Shown piece by piece: positions 49,928 to 60,390 of a DNA stretch of 64,000 nucleotides. Made by a program: the position numbers and the translations under genes. Below the pieces are notes generated by a model. That model saw only the letters and a program-made list of their open reading frames with translations. It did not search any database and was not told where the DNA came from. The stretch's first letter is position 1. Each line of letters begins with the position of its first letter. Source of the DNA: Promethearchaeota archaeon (GTDB lineage: Archaea > Asgardarchaeota > Lokiarchaeia > Sigyniarchaeales > SOKP01); the NCBI GenBank assembly GCA_008080735.1, contig SHMW01000009.1, positions 28,117 through 92,116 on the forward strand, given 5' to 3'.

Positions 49928-49983
49928 GATCAAAATTTTTCTATTTTTATAATTAAGTAACATAACATAAAATGATATTTAAG

Positions 49984-50005
49984 TGCTACACATTAGTGTG
50001 TAGCA
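49984..50005. promoter_or_regulatory. perfect dyad, candidate operator upstream of MFS gene
   Basis: TGCTACACA-TTAG-TGTGTAGCA (9-bp arms, 4-nt centre), adjacent to an AT-rich TATA-like CTTAAATATC on the minus strand. Confidence 0.6.
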
Positions 50006-50053
50006 ATCAATTAAGAAAGTATTAAAAACTATTAAAGTGGACAAGATTTTAAT

Positions 50054-51514
50054 TCAGTATTCTGAGCAAAAGGGTAATACCATATTCTTCAATATATACA
50101 GTGTTTTGCGCCCTGATTTTGTTTTAGCATATTTTGAATTGGATATATTAACGATATCTAGGTTTTCTGGAATTCTTTTTTGTATTGTATCTGATAAGAA
50201 CTTATCAAATCTGTGGTAATCTCTTTTTGTCTCAGTCCATAAATATCCATTTTTTTCAAAATAATTAGGATTTTTCATTTTGAATTTTCTCACATGTTTT
50301 TCTGCTTTCGAGGGTGGACCCCTTCTTTCATAAGTAGGATTTATCTGAGGATTTTGGCAATATAAAGCGATATTATATTCTCTTTTAGGAACTTTGAAAA
50401 AGACTTCAAAAAAAATTTTTCCAAATCGTTTTTCATGTGTATATTCTTTTTCACCATGGGTGACTAAAAAATCTCCTAAAGAGTATAGCTTATCTCGCGT
50501 TTCTGTGTAGTGTATATCAGATTTTATATCTTTTGATTCCACGATAAATAATCTTTCTGTTAATCTTGGGGTGTCTGCAGGCTTAAATAATGGGATCTCT
50601 TCAATTCGAAAAAATTTTTTAGAAGGATTTTTTAAGAATTTGAGAACTTGGGAATTACAATATCTATAAGCTTTTTGTGAGATGGCCGAGGCGACATTTC
50701 TAAACTTATCAATAGGGTCAATGATTATGAGAAAATCGTTGTGAAAATGATCAATTTCATTTAATTCTTCTTTAGTTCTCCCATAATAATCAAGAGGGGT
50801 CATTTCAAGCGCATTAAAATTTTCAAAAACTCTAATAAGATCTCCAAAATGATATATCAGTAATTCTGCGCTATATCCAATAAAACCTACCCTCCCCAAT
50901 GCGCTTTTATCGCCATAACTATGACACGCTTTAAAAAATTGCTTCAGAAGTCTTACATCGTCCTTTTGGGCTGTACTTAATTCTTTTTGAACAAATTTGC
51001 CATGCCAAGGGGATCTATCAACCGCAGTAATAGGTCCATTTTCTCTGATATATTCTCGCTCTAAATCAAAATAAAGGACTATGTCGACTTGTATCGTAAT
51101 ATCCTTTTTTTTATATTTTACTTGTACATATGGATGTTCTGCATATAGAAGTGTCGGATTTTTAAATTCAGAGGGGGCTAAGGATTCAATTATCCAGTTG
51201 TTGCAATACCATAAAAACTTCTCTTTTATTTTTTTTTTTAAGTTGCGCGTATCTAAATTGTCGTATTGTTTTTCAAAGGCTGTATAATCCAGTCCAATAA
51301 AAAGATCTATGTCGAAATCGTCTCTTAATTGAGTTTGTTTTATCCCCGTCGATCCTTGAGGTTCGATATCTCTATAATCTATATTTAACTCTTCTGCTTT
51401 TTGACGAATTAAACTTGAAAGTTTTTGGACTATTTTATCTATTAAATCTATTTCTTCCTTTGTAGGTCTTATTTGTTCCAAAATTTCATCAAAAATATCT
51501 TCAATCGGGGTCAT
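50054..51514 (-). CDS. cca: CCA-adding tRNA nucleotidyltransferase, archaeal class I
   Basis: IEPQGSTGIKQTQLRDDFDIDLFIGLD motif, GYSAELLIYHFG, archaeal cca length. Confidence 0.92.
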   Translation of the reverse strand: MTPIEDIFDEILEQIRPTKEEIDLIDKIVQKLSSLIRQKAEELNIDYRDIEPQGSTGIKQTQLRDDFDIDLFIGLDYTAFEKQYDNLDTRNLKKKIKEKFLWYCNNWIIESLAPSEFKNPTLLYAEHPYVQVKYKKKDITIQVDIVLYFDLEREYIRENGPITAVDRSPWHGKFVQKELSTAQKDDVRLLKQFFKACHSYGDKSALGRVGFIGYSAELLIYHFGDLIRVFENFNALEMTPLDYYGRTKEELNEIDHFHNDFLIIIDPIDKFRNVASAISQKAYRYCNSQVLKFLKNPSKKFFRIEEIPLFKPADTPRLTERLFIVESKDIKSDIHYTETRDKLYSLGDFLVTHGEKEYTHEKRFGKIFFEVFFKVPKREYNIALYCQNPQINPTYERRGPPSKAEKHVRKFKMKNPNYFEKNGYLWTETKRDYHRFDKFLSDTIQKRIPENLDIVNISNSKYAKTKSGRKTLYILKNMVLPFCSEY

Positions 51515-51695
51515 TTTAGTAGTTTGAATTAAATAGGCTCTTGCTTACGTTTATAGGAAGTAAGATTAATGTATATAATCATTATTTAGATAAATGATTT
51601 GTTTTCCCTATTAATAAAAACCAGAGAAAGTTTAGATTAATTAATCCAAATTTTTGGGGGAATGAATATATATTAGAAAAAGATTCAAAAAAGCC

Positions 51696-53501
51696 TTACA
51701 TTCCCCACCATGGATGTTCAATTTCTCTCATAAGTTGGATATATTCTCTTAATGCATCCTTTTGGTCTGTTCTTAGGTCGTTTAAAAACTTTGATATTAA
51801 TTGTCGTACGTGTGATTCGGGTACTTTAACGTATAACGTCTCATCTTTATCTATATCGCGACCTATCTCTATCCCTCTGACTGAAATTGCCACTTCCGCA
51901 TCTTTCTCCGCTTTATCGATATTTTGTCCCTTATCTTGTAATTGATGAACTCGTCCAACCTTCTTTCCATAATCTGTAATCAATGGTACTTTTGGTTGAA
52001 CTGTTCCCGCCTCTACGTTTACTCCAAATACTGCGGGATCAGAGTTGCGAAAAACATATTGCGGGAACATTTTGATTTTGGCGGGTAAAATTAGTTCCCC
52101 AAGTTCTTGAGCAGTATCTTCTGCTTTCCTTGTTTCAGAATATTCGAGATAATCATCTAATAATCGATAAATCACATTATTTGTGAAAATTCTAATATTA
52201 TCTTTATTTGCTTGTTCTTGGGCTTCGGGCAATACGGGAACATTAAATCCCAAAACCACAGCAGAATAAGGATCAAAATCTTTTACAATGTTCGCATTTA
52301 AAATATCTTCTTTTTTTATTGGCCCTACATCAGCAACACTTATATTCACACCGCTTTTTGAAAAGTGATTTTCTAAAGCTTCAAGTGAACCTAAAGTATC
52401 CGCTTTCAGCACAACTCCCGCTTTATCCGTATGAATCTTAATCCGCTCAACCTCCTCTTCTATCTCATTATACACTTGCTCTTCTTCCTCGGTTTCTGTA
52501 AAACTCTTAAAAGGAGAACCCGCAACAACCTCGTCAATATCGGGAGCTAATATCTTAATTCCAGCAGCTGCACTGACCATCTCTACAGAATCAAATTTTT
52601 GACGTGGATCTCTAATTTCATCCATCGGTTTCGGAGTGAGTAATGCTCGCACCTTCGATTTAATTGGTTCATTTAATCCCCCAACAACAAACTCATCACC
52701 TTTATGAAGTATTCCATTATAGATTAACACATCCATGGTTTTTCCGTATCCGCGCTCTTTTTTAACCTCGAGGACAACCCCTATAGCATTTCCCTCAGAG
52801 AATTGTAAATTTTCAGTTAAATATTGTTGTACTAAACCCATTAATACCATCAATAATGTACTTATCCCCTCACCGGTTTTTGCGCTTGTGGGAACAATGG
52901 CAATCTTCCTAGTAAAATCTTTGATCTTGTCATATCTATCAATTCCTTTGTATCCTTCTTCAAGGAAATCCCCCATCATACGATATATTGTTTCATTCAG
53001 GTAATCTTTGACGTGTTGTTTCTGTTTTTGATAAGTGTCTAAAAAATCGGCATCTTTTTGAGATTTCCATCCCGGTATTCTATCTATTTTATTTGCAGCT
53101 ATAACAAACGGAGTTTTTCTCTCACGCAAGATTCTTACAGATTCCCACGTAATTGGTTGAGTCCCAGACATTACATCTACGACTAATATTGCGATATCGG
53201 CAACTGCACCTCCGCGCTTGCGTAAATTCATAAATGCGGCATGACCTGGAGTATCAACTATTAATAGCCCCGGTAATTTGAGCTTTCTCTGCGAAAATTC
53301 TTTCTTAGATTTCACGAGGAATTCTTTAAGATCATCAATCGGAAAGAAAGAAGCTCCAATATGTTGAGTAATTCCCGCGGCTTCTCTCTGTTGTACTACA
53401 GTACCGCGGATGTAATCGAGCAAGGACGTCTTTCCGTGGTCTATATGGCCCAGAATACACGCTATCGGAGCCCTTATGGGCTTCTCCTTCTCTTCAGTCA
53501 T
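51696..53501 (-). CDS. infB: translation initiation factor aIF5B (IF-2)
   Basis: CILGHIDHGKTSLLDYIRGTVVQQREAAGITQHIGA, IVDTPGHAAFMNLRKRGGAVADIAILVVDV, NKIDRIPGW. Confidence 0.96.
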   Translation of the reverse strand: MTEEKEKPIRAPIACILGHIDHGKTSLLDYIRGTVVQQREAAGITQHIGASFFPIDDLKEFLVKSKKEFSQRKLKLPGLLIVDTPGHAAFMNLRKRGGAVADIAILVVDVMSGTQPITWESVRILRERKTPFVIAANKIDRIPGWKSQKDADFLDTYQKQKQHVKDYLNETIYRMMGDFLEEGYKGIDRYDKIKDFTRKIAIVPTSAKTGEGISTLLMVLMGLVQQYLTENLQFSEGNAIGVVLEVKKERGYGKTMDVLIYNGILHKGDEFVVGGLNEPIKSKVRALLTPKPMDEIRDPRQKFDSVEMVSAAAGIKILAPDIDEVVAGSPFKSFTETEEEEQVYNEIEEEVERIKIHTDKAGVVLKADTLGSLEALENHFSKSGVNISVADVGPIKKEDILNANIVKDFDPYSAVVLGFNVPVLPEAQEQANKDNIRIFTNNVIYRLLDDYLEYSETRKAEDTAQELGELILPAKIKMFPQYVFRNSDPAVFGVNVEAGTVQPKVPLITDYGKKVGRVHQLQDKGQNIDKAEKDAEVAISVRGIEIGRDIDKDETLYVKVPESHVRQLISKFLNDLRTDQKDALREYIQLMREIEHPWWGM

Positions 53502-53708
53502 TGATTTTCACGTTATATAATATTATTAGTGATTAATGGTAATATTCTATTTAGAAAATGAATATTCTCATTAGAATTTTTTGGATTTTAGTTCCGATAT
53601 AATATATGATTATTAGGAATACCTTTAATATAATTTTAAATTCTATCATTTATAGTTTACATTATAATTGATCAATATTTATAAATCAAAATTTTTTTAT
53701 ACTTTACA

Positions 53709-54431
53709 ATGACAGATCTCGGTACTACACAATTATTAGAAGGATTCTTAGGTTTTATATGGGTTGCTATTGCGATATTCATTGGAGTCCGTATTATTTT
53801 CAAAGCAAAAGAATTAGATCGAAAAGAATTAATCACTGTAGGATTATCATATATTTTTGTGTCGAGTGCTTGGTGGGGAGTCGCTGTGCAATTGATCTCG
53901 TACGGGATTTTTTCCTTTCCCATAACATATATTCCGTATTTATTAATTGCCAATATATTTGTACCTCCAGGATTGGTGTGTTGGGTATATTCATTTTCAG
54001 AAATGGTTAATCCCTATCTAAAGAAAAAGTTATTATTGATTTATGTTCCGTTTTGTATCCTATGGGAAGTTTTAATTTTTGTCTTTCTATTCACAAATCC
54101 GGATTTTGTTGGAAGCTTTGAATTTCCATTCAATTCGAGTCATGGTGATGTTATTCGAATATTTATTATCATAGCGATCTTTTCATTTGTGTTATCTGGA
54201 GTCTATTTTGCAATGCAATCCATGAAATTAGAAGATCCTGAAATAAAGTGGAAAGGGAGATTTCTTTTTGCTGCGTGGATTTCATTCTGTATCGGAGCGT
54301 TAATGGATGCTTTATTACCTCTTATACCAGTGATTCTGATACTTACGCGACTAATATTGATAACTGGGGCGATTGAATATTATTTAGGGTTTTTTCTGCC
54401 TTCTAAGTTTAAAGAATGGTTATTACAATAA
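53709..54431 (+). CDS. multi-pass (~7TM) membrane protein
   Basis: 240 aa with about seven hydrophobic segments; architecture similar to 3117..3824 and 7864..8601. Confidence 0.65.
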   Translation: MTDLGTTQLLEGFLGFIWVAIAIFIGVRIIFKAKELDRKELITVGLSYIFVSSAWWGVAVQLISYGIFSFPITYIPYLLIANIFVPPGLVCWVYSFSEMVNPYLKKKLLLIYVPFCILWEVLIFVFLFTNPDFVGSFEFPFNSSHGDVIRIFIIIAIFSFVLSGVYFAMQSMKLEDPEIKWKGRFLFAAWISFCIGALMDALLPLIPVILILTRLILITGAIEYYLGFFLPSKFKEWLLQ

Positions 54432-54463
54432 TATAACTCTATTGAAAAACATTATACAAGGGA

Positions 54464-54886
54464 TTGAGTGGTTTGGCCAAAATATTGCATGATTTATGGA
54501 TTATTACCAATGATGGTATTGTTTTATTTAGTCGAGTATACAATCCTAAGGTAGAAACTCAATTATTTGGTGCTTTATTAAGCGCTATCAATTCATTCGC
54601 CGAAGAGGTTTCTGATGGAGGATTAACGAATTTTGAACTGAGTAATAAACAATTTATTCTGTTAAAACAAAATAACCTTCTATTTATTGCTACTTCGCCA
54701 AAGAAAACCAACAAAAATATTGTGATTAGTGAATTAGAAAAAATTTCAGATAGATTTTTTTCAAAATATCCACAGATGAAGAAAAAAGATCAATGGGATG
54801 ATGATATTAATCTATTCTCTGACTTTGATGAATTTATTGAAGATGCTCTCGAAGATCCTGTAAAAAAGTTTTGGAAAGGATTTTAG
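54464..54886 (+). CDS. longin/roadblock-like protein
   Basis: LHDLWIITNDGIVLFSRVYNPKVETQLFGALLSAINSFAEEVSDGGLTNFELSNKQFILLKQNNLLFIATSPKKTNKNIVISELEKISDRFFSKYP; longin-like pattern. Confidence 0.6.
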   Translation: MSGLAKILHDLWIITNDGIVLFSRVYNPKVETQLFGALLSAINSFAEEVSDGGLTNFELSNKQFILLKQNNLLFIATSPKKTNKNIVISELEKISDRFFSKYPQMKKKDQWDDDINLFSDFDEFIEDALEDPVKKFWKGF

Positions 54887-54919
54887 CTCATAATTTATAA
54901 TTCTATATTATCTTTTTAT

Positions 54920-57787
54920 TTACCTTTCCAAATATTTCTTAAGATATTGACCTGTATATGAGTTTTTATGGTGAATAAGTTCTTCAGGAGATCCCATAGC
55001 AATTATTTTTCCCCCATTTTCTCCCCCCTCGGGGCCTAAATCAATGATATAATCAGAAGACTTGATAATTTCCATGTTATGCTCTATAACAACCACCGTA
55101 TTTCCTTTATCAACCAAACGTTGTAATACATTCAATAGATATTTGATATCGTGGTAATGGAGTCCTGTTGTAGGTTCGTCAAGAATATAAAGTGTATTTC
55201 CCGTACTACGTTTCCTTAATTGCCGGGCGATCTTAAGTCGCTGAGATTCACCCCCACTTAAGGTAGTTGACGGTTGACCTAATTCCAGATATCCTAATCC
55301 TACATCCACCACGGTTTTCAAAGTCCGTTTTAAATTTGGAAAACTATCAAAAAACTCTAATGCTTGAGTAAAGGTCATATCCAAAACATCTGCGATATTC
55401 TTTCCTTTATATCTTATTTCGAGAGTTTCCGCATTATATCGTCGTCCATTACATAAATCGCATTTAATATACACATCGGGTAAGAAATACATCTCTTTCA
55501 AGATATATCCTCTCCCGATACATTTTTTACATCTACCTTCCTTAGTATTGAATGAGAATCTCCCCTTCTTATAACCTCGTGCTTTTGCTTCTGGAAGAGA
55601 TGCGAAATACCTTCTAATATAGTTAAAAGCCTTCGTGTAGGTTGATGGCACGGATCGGGGTGTTTTTCCGATAGGACTCTGATCAATATTAATGATTTTA
55701 TCTACTTTCTTGTAGTTAATAATCTTATCAAAATCTCCTGTAATAACTTTTGAACTTCTTGTATTTACCAGATTTTTCATACCTTTATACAAACAATCCA
55801 CAATGAGACTTGTTTTCCCGGCTCCAGAAACACCAGTTACACAAGTAAATACCCCAATTGGAATTTTTGCGGATATATTCTTGAGATTATGTTCCCTTAC
55901 ACCATTGATCTCCAAAAATTCTTCAAATACTCGTCTTTTATTTGGTAATGTAATTTTCTTCTTTCCAGAAAGATACTGAGCTGTGAGTGAAGTATTTTTG
56001 GATAGAATCGTCTCCAAGTCTCCTTCTGCGGCAATCTCACCACCTTTCTCACCTGCTAATGGCCCTAAATCTATAATATGATCTGCACTTCTTATAATTT
56101 CTTCGTCATGTTCAACAACAACCACGGTATTACCTAAATCTCGTAATTTTTTGAGCATATTGATTAAACGGGTAATATCTCTCTGATGTAATCCAACACT
56201 AGGTTCATCCAATACATATAACACACCAACTAAACTGGACCCTAATTGAGTTGCTAATCGTATTCTCTCAGCCTCTCCAACTGATAAAGTATCAGATCTT
56301 CGACTAAGAGAAATATAGTCGAGTCCAACATTCTTCAAAAACGATAAACGACTTTTAATTTCTTTCAATACTTCCTTTACGATTTTTTGCTCAGTTTCGT
56401 CTAATTGTAAATTTTTAAAGAATTCTAATTCATCTTTTACTGGCAATTCAGTGAGTTCTGCAATATTTAAGTCTTGAATTGTCACGGCTCTACTTTCTGG
56501 TTTCAACCGTTCTCCTTCACATTTAGGACACGGTACTCTATCCATAAATTGTTCATAGATTTCTCTTCCTCTGTCGGAGTTAGTTTCCATGTACCTGCGA
56601 TGAAGCATTGGAATAATACCCTCAAAAGGTTTTACGAATTCATATGAAGATCGATTCTCATACTTAGAATATCGATTATTCACATCTTCTTTTTGAAATT
56701 TGAAATGAATACTCTCTTCACCCGTACCGTATAATAGCTTACTGATTTTCTCGGGTGGGATTTCTTTGATGGAGGATCCCTCAGTATCAAACTCATAATG
56801 ATTAGCAACCTCTCTCAACATTTGCCAAGAATAGCTGGATAAAGTTTTAAAGCCCGGGATATTTCTTATTCTGCTCTCTATTAAGGGAACGGATAAATCA
56901 TCTCCCAATATCAATCGGTAGTCAAATTCCATTACGGAGCCTAAACCATTACATCGTTTACAACTTCCATGTGGAATATTAAACGAAAACATTTTATGAT
57001 CGAGGGGAGGGATAGAAATTCCACAATCTATACACGCGTAATGCTCTGAATATCTTTGCTCACCCTTTCCAACAACCTCAATATTAATTATTCCCTCGGA
57101 TAAATTCAATGCCGTCTCTATTGAATCCGCCAACCTTGTACGTATATCATCTTTCATTACCAATCTATCAACGATTACATTGATGTTATGTTTGATGTTT
57201 TTGTCCATTTCAATATTTTCATCTAGAGTATATTGAATTCCATCTATGTCAACTCTAAAAAATCCTTGTTTCTTCAGATCTTCTATCAGATCTTTATATT
57301 CACCCTTTCTATCCCGAATAACTGGTGATTTGATAATGAACTTTTCACCCTCCTCAATAGAATTCGAAACTTGTTCAATAATCTGTTGAGGTGTCTGCGG
57401 TTTAATCTCCTTTCCGCAGTTTGGACAATGTGGTGTGCCCGCGTTAGCATAAAGAAGGCGAAAGTAATCATAAATTTCTGTAACCGTTCCAACTGTGCTT
57501 CTAGGATTTTTAGATAAGGGTTTCTGTTCTATAGCTATCGCTGGGCTTAACCCTTCTATACTATCTACGTCCGGCTTATCCATTTCACCTAGAAATTGCC
57601 TCGCATAGCTCGATAGGGACTCTAGAAATCTCCTCTGGCCCTCTGCATAAAGGGTGTCCATAGCTAAAGAAGATTTTCCACTTCCACTTATCCCCGTGAT
57701 GATTACTAATTTATTTCGAGGGATTTCTACATCGATGTTTTTTAGGTTATGTTGTCGTGCTCCTTTTATTACAATATCTTTTTGCAT
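54920..57787 (-). CDS. uvrA: excinuclease ABC subunit A
   Basis: [49 protein letters not shown]; CxxC zinc motifs; two ABC signatures ([32 protein letters not shown]). Confidence 0.97.
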   Translation of the reverse strand: MQKDIVIKGARQHNLKNIDVEIPRNKLVIITGISGSGKSSLAMDTLYAEGQRRFLESLSSYARQFLGEMDKPDVDSIEGLSPAIAIEQKPLSKNPRSTVGTVTEIYDYFRLLYANAGTPHCPNCGKEIKPQTPQQIIEQVSNSIEEGEKFIIKSPVIRDRKGEYKDLIEDLKKQGFFRVDIDGIQYTLDENIEMDKNIKHNINVIVDRLVMKDDIRTRLADSIETALNLSEGIINIEVVGKGEQRYSEHYACIDCGISIPPLDHKMFSFNIPHGSCKRCNGLGSVMEFDYRLILGDDLSVPLIESRIRNIPGFKTLSSYSWQMLREVANHYEFDTEGSSIKEIPPEKISKLLYGTGEESIHFKFQKEDVNNRYSKYENRSSYEFVKPFEGIIPMLHRRYMETNSDRGREIYEQFMDRVPCPKCEGERLKPESRAVTIQDLNIAELTELPVKDELEFFKNLQLDETEQKIVKEVLKEIKSRLSFLKNVGLDYISLSRRSDTLSVGEAERIRLATQLGSSLVGVLYVLDEPSVGLHQRDITRLINMLKKLRDLGNTVVVVEHDEEIIRSADHIIDLGPLAGEKGGEIAAEGDLETILSKNTSLTAQYLSGKKKITLPNKRRVFEEFLEINGVREHNLKNISAKIPIGVFTCVTGVSGAGKTSLIVDCLYKGMKNLVNTRSSKVITGDFDKIINYKKVDKIINIDQSPIGKTPRSVPSTYTKAFNYIRRYFASLPEAKARGYKKGRFSFNTKEGRCKKCIGRGYILKEMYFLPDVYIKCDLCNGRRYNAETLEIRYKGKNIADVLDMTFTQALEFFDSFPNLKRTLKTVVDVGLGYLELGQPSTTLSGGESQRLKIARQLRKRSTGNTLYILDEPTTGLHYHDIKYLLNVLQRLVDKGNTVVVIEHNMEIIKSSDYIIDLGPEGGENGGKIIAMGSPEELIHHKNSYTGQYLKKYLER

Positions 57788-58237
57788 AATGGGTTAAAAC
57801 TATTTAGTAAACCAAATATAATAAAAACAATAAAATTAACTCTTAAGAAAAATAAAACATTAAATTAATAGGCATAATTTAAAAATATCTAAGAAATTTG
57901 ACCATAACCTTAATATCATATAATAAAGCTGTGTTTTCTCCGCCATCTGAAAAATACATATTCTTTAAATTTCTTTTTATTGTAGGCTCAACCTATTTAA
58001 TAAAACCTAGCAGATCCTAAACTAATTCTTTTGGATCAAAAATTAGAAGATTGCTCTTCATTGAATACCTCTCTTAACTTATCAATCTTCTCTTTAAAAT
58101 TATCGGTTAGAATGATTGATATTCTATCGCCCAGATTTCTTAACTTTTTCTGTATATTCTTGAATTATATCTGCTGAAATCCAATGTGGCTGTTTTCCAT
58201 TTATACAATCCCTTTAATCGGTAAATTTAGAAAAATT

Positions 58238-60235
58238 TTATATCTTAATTTTATAAGTTTTTTTCATATCCTTGATTTTGTCTCTTAAATATGCAGCATC
58301 CTCAAATCGTAATTCTTTTGCAGCTAAATACATTTTATTCTCTAAATATTGTAGTATAACATCCATATCTCCCATCTCTTCTATTTTATGTTCTATAGAT
58401 TTCTTTAAACGTTTAGCTTCTTTTTCTTTGGTTTCTTTTTCTTCCGAAAGGGAACGCAAAATATTTTTCTTGATGGTTTGAGGGGTGATATTATGTGTCT
58501 CATTAAATTTTGTTTGTTTTCTTCTTCTTCTATTTGTTTCTTCAATCGCTTCTTTCATTGCTTTGGTGATTCTATCTCCATATAAGATTGCTCTTCCATT
58601 CACGTTTCTTGAGGCTCTCCCAATTGTTTGGATTAAGGATCGCTCGTCTCGTAAGAATCCTAATTTATCGGCATCTAAAATAGCAACTAGTTGTACTTCG
58701 GGAAGATCTAGCCCTTCTCTTAATAAGTTGATTCCCACTATCGCATCATACGTCCCATCACGCAATTTTCGTAGGATTTCAAAACGTTCGACAGTATCAA
58801 CTTCACTATGTAAATATGCTATTTTTATTCCCAATTCTGAATAGTATTCGGCGATGTCTTCTGCCATACGCTTTGTGAGTGTGGTGATTAATATCCTTCC
58901 ATTGTTAGATATTACTTTTCGAATTTCTGCTAAAAGATTATCAATTTGATTTTCTGCAGATCTTACTTCTACAGCGGGATCAATTAACCCAGTCGGACGA
59001 ATAATTTGTTCCGCAGATATTCCACCGCTCTTTTTTAATTCCCAATCCCCCGGAGTCGCACTCATAAAAATTATATATTCTATTTTACTCTTCCATTCAT
59101 CAAAAGTTAAGGGGCGATTATCAAAAGCGCTCGGTAATCTCCATCCATATTCTACGAGATTCTTTTTTCTCGACCTATCTCCACCTATCATTCCATGAAT
59201 CTGGGGGATGGAAATGTGCGATTCGTCCACCACAATTAAGAAATCTTCGGGAAAATAATCAATTAAACACATGGGAGGGGTTCCGGGATCCCTACCATCT
59301 AAATGTCGTGAGTAATTTTCAATCCCTTTACAGTACCCCATTTCACGCATCATCTCAAGATCAAATTTGACTCTCTGTTCTATTCTTTGAGCCTCGGCAT
59401 ATTTTCCCTCTTCTCTGAATTTTTCAAGGTGTTCTTCCAATTCTGCTTCAATAGAGATTAGAGCCTGTTGTTTGTTCTCATCGGGTATAATGAAATGAGT
59501 GGCGGGAAATATACGAATATTCGGTATTTCTTTTATCTTATTATAAGACACGGGATGAATCTCTGTAATTGATTCGATTTCCTCTCCAAATAACGAGATA
59601 CGTATCCCAGTTTCTAGATAAGCGGGAAATACATCTATTACATCACCTTTTACTCGCAAAATTCCTGGTCGAAAATCAACATTCTTCCGTTCGTAATTCA
59701 TTTTAATAAGGCGATCAATAATTTCCCTTCTATCGATCTTTTGCCCTACTTCCAAGCTTAAGGCGACATTTGTCCATACTTCTGGGTTTCCAATCCCATA
59801 AATACATGAAACTGTAGCTACAACAATTACATCTTTTCTCGTACGCACGGCATGAGTTGCAGCTAACCTTAATCGTTCTATCTCTTCATTTACACTGAAA
59901 TCCTTCTCAATATACATTGCGGTGGTAGGAATATAAGCTTCTGGCTGATAATAATCATAATATGAGACGAAATAGTGAACCGCATTATCAGGAAAGAATT
60001 GTTTTAATTCCTGGTATAATTGAGCTGCTAAGGTCTTATTTGGAGCCATCACTAATGTGGGTTTTTGGATCTCTTGAATTACATTAGCGATTGTAAAAGA
60101 TTTTCCCGTTCCGGTTGCTCCTAAGAGAGTCTGAAATCTTTTTCCATTATTGATATTTTTAGCAAGTGTCTCAATTGCTTTTGGTTGGTCACCTTTGGGT
60201 TCAAATTCGGACTCTAAATTAAATTCTGAACTCAT
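58238..60235 (-). CDS. uvrB: excinuclease ABC subunit B
   Basis: FEPKGDQPKAIETLAKNINNGKRFQTLLGATGTGKSFTIANVI; YYDYYQPEAYIP; C-terminal UVR motif. Confidence 0.97.
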   Translation of the reverse strand: MSSEFNLESEFEPKGDQPKAIETLAKNINNGKRFQTLLGATGTGKSFTIANVIQEIQKPTLVMAPNKTLAAQLYQELKQFFPDNAVHYFVSYYDYYQPEAYIPTTAMYIEKDFSVNEEIERLRLAATHAVRTRKDVIVVATVSCIYGIGNPEVWTNVALSLEVGQKIDRREIIDRLIKMNYERKNVDFRPGILRVKGDVIDVFPAYLETGIRISLFGEEIESITEIHPVSYNKIKEIPNIRIFPATHFIIPDENKQQALISIEAELEEHLEKFREEGKYAEAQRIEQRVKFDLEMMREMGYCKGIENYSRHLDGRDPGTPPMCLIDYFPEDFLIVVDESHISIPQIHGMIGGDRSRKKNLVEYGWRLPSAFDNRPLTFDEWKSKIEYIIFMSATPGDWELKKSGGISAEQIIRPTGLIDPAVEVRSAENQIDNLLAEIRKVISNNGRILITTLTKRMAEDIAEYYSELGIKIAYLHSEVDTVERFEILRKLRDGTYDAIVGINLLREGLDLPEVQLVAILDADKLGFLRDERSLIQTIGRASRNVNGRAILYGDRITKAMKEAIEETNRRRRKQTKFNETHNITPQTIKKNILRSLSEEKETKEKEAKRLKKSIEHKIEEMGDMDVILQYLENKMYLAAKELRFEDAAYLRDKIKDMKKTYKIKI

Positions 60236-60390
60236 TGCTTTATGATATCTTGTATACTTTTTTAAAAAATTACTTCATTATTAACTACAGTTAAAATAAG
60301 AATCACAATCTTATGTTTTTTATGGTAATATTTTAGGAGTAGTGTATTTAAAAGGAGATAGAGTATGATTTTTTCTATAAATAAAAAAAT

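Noticed and set aside
58485-58844. 119-aa plus-strand ORF
   Set aside because: Antisense to uvrB.
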